From NCBI GenBank assembly GCA_022565075.1, contig JADFKG010000007.1, positions 1 to 24,702 of the forward strand: 24,702 nucleotides of DNA, read 5' to 3'. The position numbers were made by a program, and so were the translations under genes. Numbering within the stretch: position 1 is the stretch's first letter; each line of letters begins with the position of its first letter. Source of the stretch: Chloroflexota bacterium. GTDB lineage: Bacteria > Chloroflexota > Dehalococcoidia > SM23-28-2 > RBG-16-64-32. The notes beneath the pieces were generated by a model, which saw only the letters and a list, made by a program, of their open reading frames with translations, made no database searches and was not told where the DNA came from. Below are positions 22,279 through 24,702 of the stretch, in pieces.

Positions 22279-23132
22279 GCGGGGAAGAGCACGACGTCGC
22301 CCGCCAGGCTCAGGCTCGTGCGGCTGCCGATCTCGAAGTGACGGCCGGGCTGAAGGCGCACCTTCACCGCGTCCCCGCTGGGCAGGCGGACCGTCGCCAG
22401 CTGGTCGTGCCCGAAGTAATCAGAGTGCACGACCTCGACCGGTACGCCGCCGTCACCATCGAGCTTCAGGCGCTCGGGCCGCACCATCACCTCAACCGCG
22501 CCGCTGAGATCGCTCTTCGCGGCCACGCTGCCCAGTTCGAACTGCAGCCTGCCGTCGCGGTACTCGCCCGGCAGGAAGTTGGCGTCGCCCAGGAAGCCCG
22601 CTACCGCCCGCGTCGCCGGGTGGTTGTAAACCTCCGACGGCGAGCCGACCTGCTCGATGCGCCCGTTCATCATGATCGCCAGGCGCCCGGAAAGGCTCAG
22701 CGCCTCCTCCTGGTCGTGCGAGACGAAGATCGCCGTCATCTGTAGCGACTCCAGGATCGCCCGTCCGGCCTCACGCAGCCGGTGACGCAGCTCCGGGTCG
22801 AGGTTGGAGAACGGCTCGTCCAGGAGCATCACACTCGGCCCGGCGGCCAGCGAGCGGGCCAGCGCCACGCGTTGCTGCTGCCCGCCTGACAGCTCCTGCG
22901 GCATCCGGGAGCCGAGCCCGGCGAGACCGGTGCCAGAGAGCAGCCTGTCGACGCGCTCCTTGCGCCTGCCGCCGCTCATGCCGAAGGCGATGTTGTCGCG
23001 CACGCTGAGGTGCGGGAAGAGGGCGTAGTCCTGGAACACCATGCCGACGCGCCGCTTCTCCGGCGCCACGTCCTTGCCACCGCCGGCGACCTGCACGCCG
23101 TCGATCGAGATCGTGCCGGCGTCGGGCCGCTC
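22275..23132 (-). CDS. ABC importer ATPase (FbpC/PotA-type), 5' end lost at a junction
   Basis: This ATPase resembles those of iron(III), polyamine, thiamine or sulfate importers. Present are the Q-loop in VGMVFQDYALFPHLSV, the signature LSGGQQQR, Walker B VMLLDEP with FSNLDPELR, the H-loop in FVSHDQEEALSLS, and a C-terminal TOBE-like domain with 'VMVRPERLKL'. Walker A and about the first 50-60 residues are missing. The recognisable domain starts at ERPDAGTISIDG (position 23132), and upstream sequence belongs to a coxM gene. The ATG at 23156 available to this frame lies in foreign sequence and is not a genuine start. As it stands the product could not bind ATP normally. 'FVSHDQEEALSLS' leans to the FbpC side; the nearby polyamine genes would favour PotA. 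Confidence 0.8.
   Translation of the reverse strand, partial: ERPDAGTISIDGVQVAGGGKDVAPEKRRVGMVFQDYALFPHLSVRDNIAFGMSGGRRKERVDRLLSGTGLAGLGSRMPQELSGGQQQRVALARSLAAGPSVMLLDEPFSNLDPELRHRLREAGRAILESLQMTAIFVSHDQEEALSLSGRLAIMMNGRIEQVGSPSEVYNHPATRAVAGFLGDANFLPGEYRDGRLQFELGSVAAKSDLSGAVEVMVRPERLKLDGDGGVPVEVVHSDYFGHDQLATVRLPSGDAVKVRLQPGRHFEIGSRTSLSLAGDVVLFPA
23112..23132. other. Junction between two truncated, unrelated genes
   Basis: These 21 bases, read on the minus strand, fit both families in different frames: E-R-P-D-A-G-T for the ABC ATPase and the S-G-P-T-P-A of CoxM (its GA-x-GPTP motif). To the left only ABC sequence continues sensibly, to the right only CoxM. Base composition also drops to the right. 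This is the pattern of a join through short shared sequence, either in the assembly or in nature. Confidence 0.7.
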
Positions 23133-23779
23133 GCGCCGACGGCGATGCGGATCCAATCGATCTTCGAGGCCCCGTCGAGCAAGAGGGTGACCGCTACGCT
23201 GGCCGTGGCGAAATCGCCATCCACCCGCGAGAATTTCTCGTAGTGGCCGGCGCTGCGATCGGGCGCGGGCGGCAGGATCACCGCTTTCAGCAGCTCGTTC
23301 TCCTGCAGCTCGGTGGTCATGTAGTCGAGGAAAAAATCGGCCGCCGCGATCTCACGACGACCGCCGGGCCCGACCACCTCGAACCGCGCATCCGCCGCGA
23401 CGAGCGCCGCCGGATAATCGGCGTTCGGGTCGCCGTGGCTGACCGCGCCGCCGATGGTGCCAAGAGTGCGGATCGCGGGATGGGCGATCACCCTGGCCGC
23501 CCCGCCGATCACCGCATGGGCATCGATCAGTTGATCGCTCGACGCTATGTCGGCGTGGCTGGTCATGGCGCCGATGCGAATCGCACCGTCGGGCTGGCGG
23601 TCGATGCCCTTCAGATCGGAGATGCGATCGAGCGAGATCAGCGCCGGCGGTTCGACCAGCTCGGCGTTCATCATCGCGATCAGCGTTTGGCCGCCGGCGA
23701 GGAACAGGGCCTCCGAATCTTCCGACTTCAGGCGCACCGCCTCCTCGATCGTCTCCGGCTTGTGTAGCGAGACCCCCAT
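23112..23779 (-). CDS. coxM: CO dehydrogenase/xanthine dehydrogenase-type FAD-binding subunit, 3' end lost
   Basis: This is the FAD-binding medium subunit of a molybdenum hydroxylase (aerobic CO dehydrogenase or a relative), which passes electrons from the iron-sulfur subunit to FAD. It starts MGVSLHKPETIEEAVRLKS, has the FAD motifs LAGGQTLIAMMN and TIGGAVSHGDPNAD, and continues 'EKFSRVDGDFATASVAVTL' to 'IRIAVGASGPTPA', where family resemblance stops at residue 222. About 60-70 C-terminal residues are missing. The frame runs on to a stop at 22976, but those extra ~45 residues are an out-of-frame reading of the ABC ATPase gene. Substrate specificity sits in the large subunit, which is not in the window, so CO oxidation is not established. 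It begins 3 nt after the coxG-like stop. Confidence 0.82.
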
Positions 23780-23782
23780 GGA

Positions 23783-24241
23783 TCAGACCGTTTCACCGTT
23801 TTCGACCCGCTTGCGGAAATCTTCGGCGAACTTATCGCATAGTTTTTTAGCGATCTTCTTCATCACGCCGTGGCCGTATTTGCCCAAGCGTCCGACGATC
23901 GCGACCTCGGAGCTGTAATAGATCTCGGTCCCGCCTGAATCGGCGTCGCTCAGCCTGAGGACGTTGTCGGCGGAGACCATGCTGGCCCGAGATCCCTCCT
24001 CGCCGCGCGTGCGCGAAATGACGAAATCGGGCTCGACTTCCTCGATCACCTCGACCTCGAGGTTGAACTTGGTCTTGATCGGGCCGAGCTTGATCCGGAC
24101 ACTCGCCAAGTAGGTGTTGGGGCCGGTGACTTCGATCGAGTCGCAGCCCGGGATACAGAGGCCCATCACCTCCGGGTCGGTAATGTATCGCCACACATTG
24201 GCGCGCGGCACCGCGACGGTAAACACCCCCTCGATCTTCAT
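23783..24241 (-). CDS. coxG: CoxG-like SRPBCC protein
   Basis: The protein has 152 residues from the ATG at 24241, chosen because GAGGAG (24253-24248) sits 6 nt upstream and because the protein then begins MKIEGVFTVAVPRANVWRYI, the normal family N-terminus. The longer frame to 24340 adds residues of no family resemblance. 'ITDPEVMGLCIPGCDSIEVT' and 'GPIKTKFNLEVEV' are typical of the CO dehydrogenase subunit G family, a START-like fold linked with maturation or membrane attachment of molybdenum hydroxylases. Translation with coxM is probably coupled (3-nt gap). Confidence 0.85.
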   Translation of the reverse strand: MKIEGVFTVAVPRANVWRYITDPEVMGLCIPGCDSIEVTGPNTYLASVRIKLGPIKTKFNLEVEVIEEVEPDFVISRTRGEEGSRASMVSADNVLRLSDADSGGTEIYYSSEVAIVGRLGKYGHGVMKKIAKKLCDKFAEDFRKRVENGETV

Positions 24242-24583
24242 GCACCGCTCCTCATGCCGCCGTCGTTCTAACGCATTTTCCGTTTTCGATAAAATCGGAT
24301 CCCCGACAACCATGGAATCTGACGCACCCACCATAGCCACGCCAGCCGATTAACGGGATGGAATGGACGGCCCCCACGCTGGCATCAATGTCCCACAATT
24401 GACCGACTATATGAGCGCCATTCAGGACCAAAGGACCCTTGGTTCCGGCCACCGTTCCATCTCCAAAATTTTCATATTAAACACCATACACGATGTATTT
24501 GAAATTGCAAACCGTACCGGCAAAGAGTGTCGCTAGCACACGATCTGTCCGGTTTAATCCGGCCTTCGGGAACGGAGGTGGGG
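24242..24583. other. Low-GC intergenic stretch right of coxG
   Basis: These 342 bases have visibly lower GC than anything to the left, particularly 24460-24560. I find no protein gene. The left part must hold the coxG promoter, which I cannot pin down. From 24546 it may already be the left end of an insertion sequence. Confidence 0.4.
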
Positions 24584-24702
24584 ATGCGTCGGACAGAGTT
24601 GCTGCAAGGACTGAGGATAATGAAGTTCGAGGTGATTTTGGAGCGTTGCCGGGCATTGACACGTTAACAGGCGACGAATAGCTGGCTTGGGAATATCGTC
24701 GG
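24546..24702 (+). mobile_element. Possible insertion-sequence left end with degenerate transposase start
   Basis: A candidate terminal repeat TGTCCGGTTTAATCCGG starts at 24546, 38 bp before a well-placed start codon whose peptide resembles the N-terminus of an ISNCY-type transposase. The element runs off the window, so the other end and target duplication cannot be seen. The terminal repeat is inferred from position only. Confidence 0.35.
24584..24667 (+). pseudogene. Broken N-terminus of a helix-turn-helix transposase (ISNCY-like)
   Basis: GGAGG (24574-24578) lies 5 nt before the ATG. The peptide begins MRRTELLQGLRIMKFEVIL and stops after 27 codons. The opening closely resembles the 'MRRTELLQE(I/L)R-x-M(R/K)FEE' start of ISNCY-family transposases. 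After the TAA the same frame reads QATNSWLGNIV, reminiscent of the 'QEAAEWLG' turn of their helix-turn-helix, so a nonsense mutation in an old copy is the simplest reading. The family assignment is from memory of the motif. The rest lies beyond the window. Confidence 0.45.

Noticed and set aside
22976..23111. C-terminal 45 residues of the coxM frame as a genuine fusion domain
   Set aside because: They are the ABC ATPase gene read in the wrong frame, Arg/Ser-rich with no CoxM or other resemblance.
24493..24681. 62-residue plus-strand frame at the right edge
   Set aside because: It has no ribosome site and no family resemblance, and it overlaps the better-supported transposase start in another frame.

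Overview
The window is a GC-rich bacterial chromosome or metagenome fragment. Up to about position 23,110 it looks like one genome, most probably Chloroflexota (Dehalococcoidia-like). That assignment is inference. It rests on the high GC, the 'GDVDC...VDALK' dockerin-type repeats on the left-edge secreted protein, the long-form RmlA, and several start codons placed directly behind a -10 box. No rRNA or other strong phylogenetic marker is present.

Positions 1-1151 hold the end of a secreted lysozyme/transglycosylase-like protein with a Thr-Pro linker and two dockerin-like repeats. Positions 1256-19141 are a surface-polysaccharide locus. It begins with a Wzm/Wzt ABC exporter (1256-2846). A promoter-led, overlapping trio follows (3005-6238): a tiny membrane protein, a kinase-like/methyltransferase fusion, and a membrane-anchored alkaline-phosphatase-superfamily enzyme. 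Two minus-strand genes come next: a tandem GT2 glycosyltransferase with TPR-like repeats (6256-8319), and a large methyltransferase with a C-terminal kinase-like segment and coiled coil (8446-10485). A tight plus-strand operon (10546-17800) then carries a GT2, rmlA, rmlB, an rmlC-like gene, rmlD, an undecaprenyl-phosphate sugar transferase, a GT4 and a WecG/TagA-type GT26. A Wzx-type flippase (17753-19141) converges on it. Together these would make dTDP-L-rhamnose, start a lipid-linked glycan, extend it, decorate it and export it. Both an ABC exporter and a flippase are present, and no Wzy polymerase is visible.

A tRNA-Pro(CGG) at 19316-19393 marks the end of the glycan locus. After it come a TPR protein with an uncharacterised C-terminal domain and a strong intrinsic terminator, an agmatinase-family ureohydrolase, and a PuuD-like glutamine-amidotransferase hydrolase. 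The last two suggest polyamine metabolism. A minus-strand ABC importer ATPase meets puuD tail to tail.

The right end changes character at about 23,112-23,132. There the 5' part of the ABC ATPase gene (with its Walker A) is missing, and the sequence runs directly into a CoxM-type FAD subunit gene whose 3' part is missing. Beyond it lie coxM, coxG, lower-GC intergenic DNA, and what looks like the start of a transposase gene broken by a stop codon. This is either an assembly chimera or a microhomology recombination, so the last ~1.6 kb should not be assumed to belong to the same genome.
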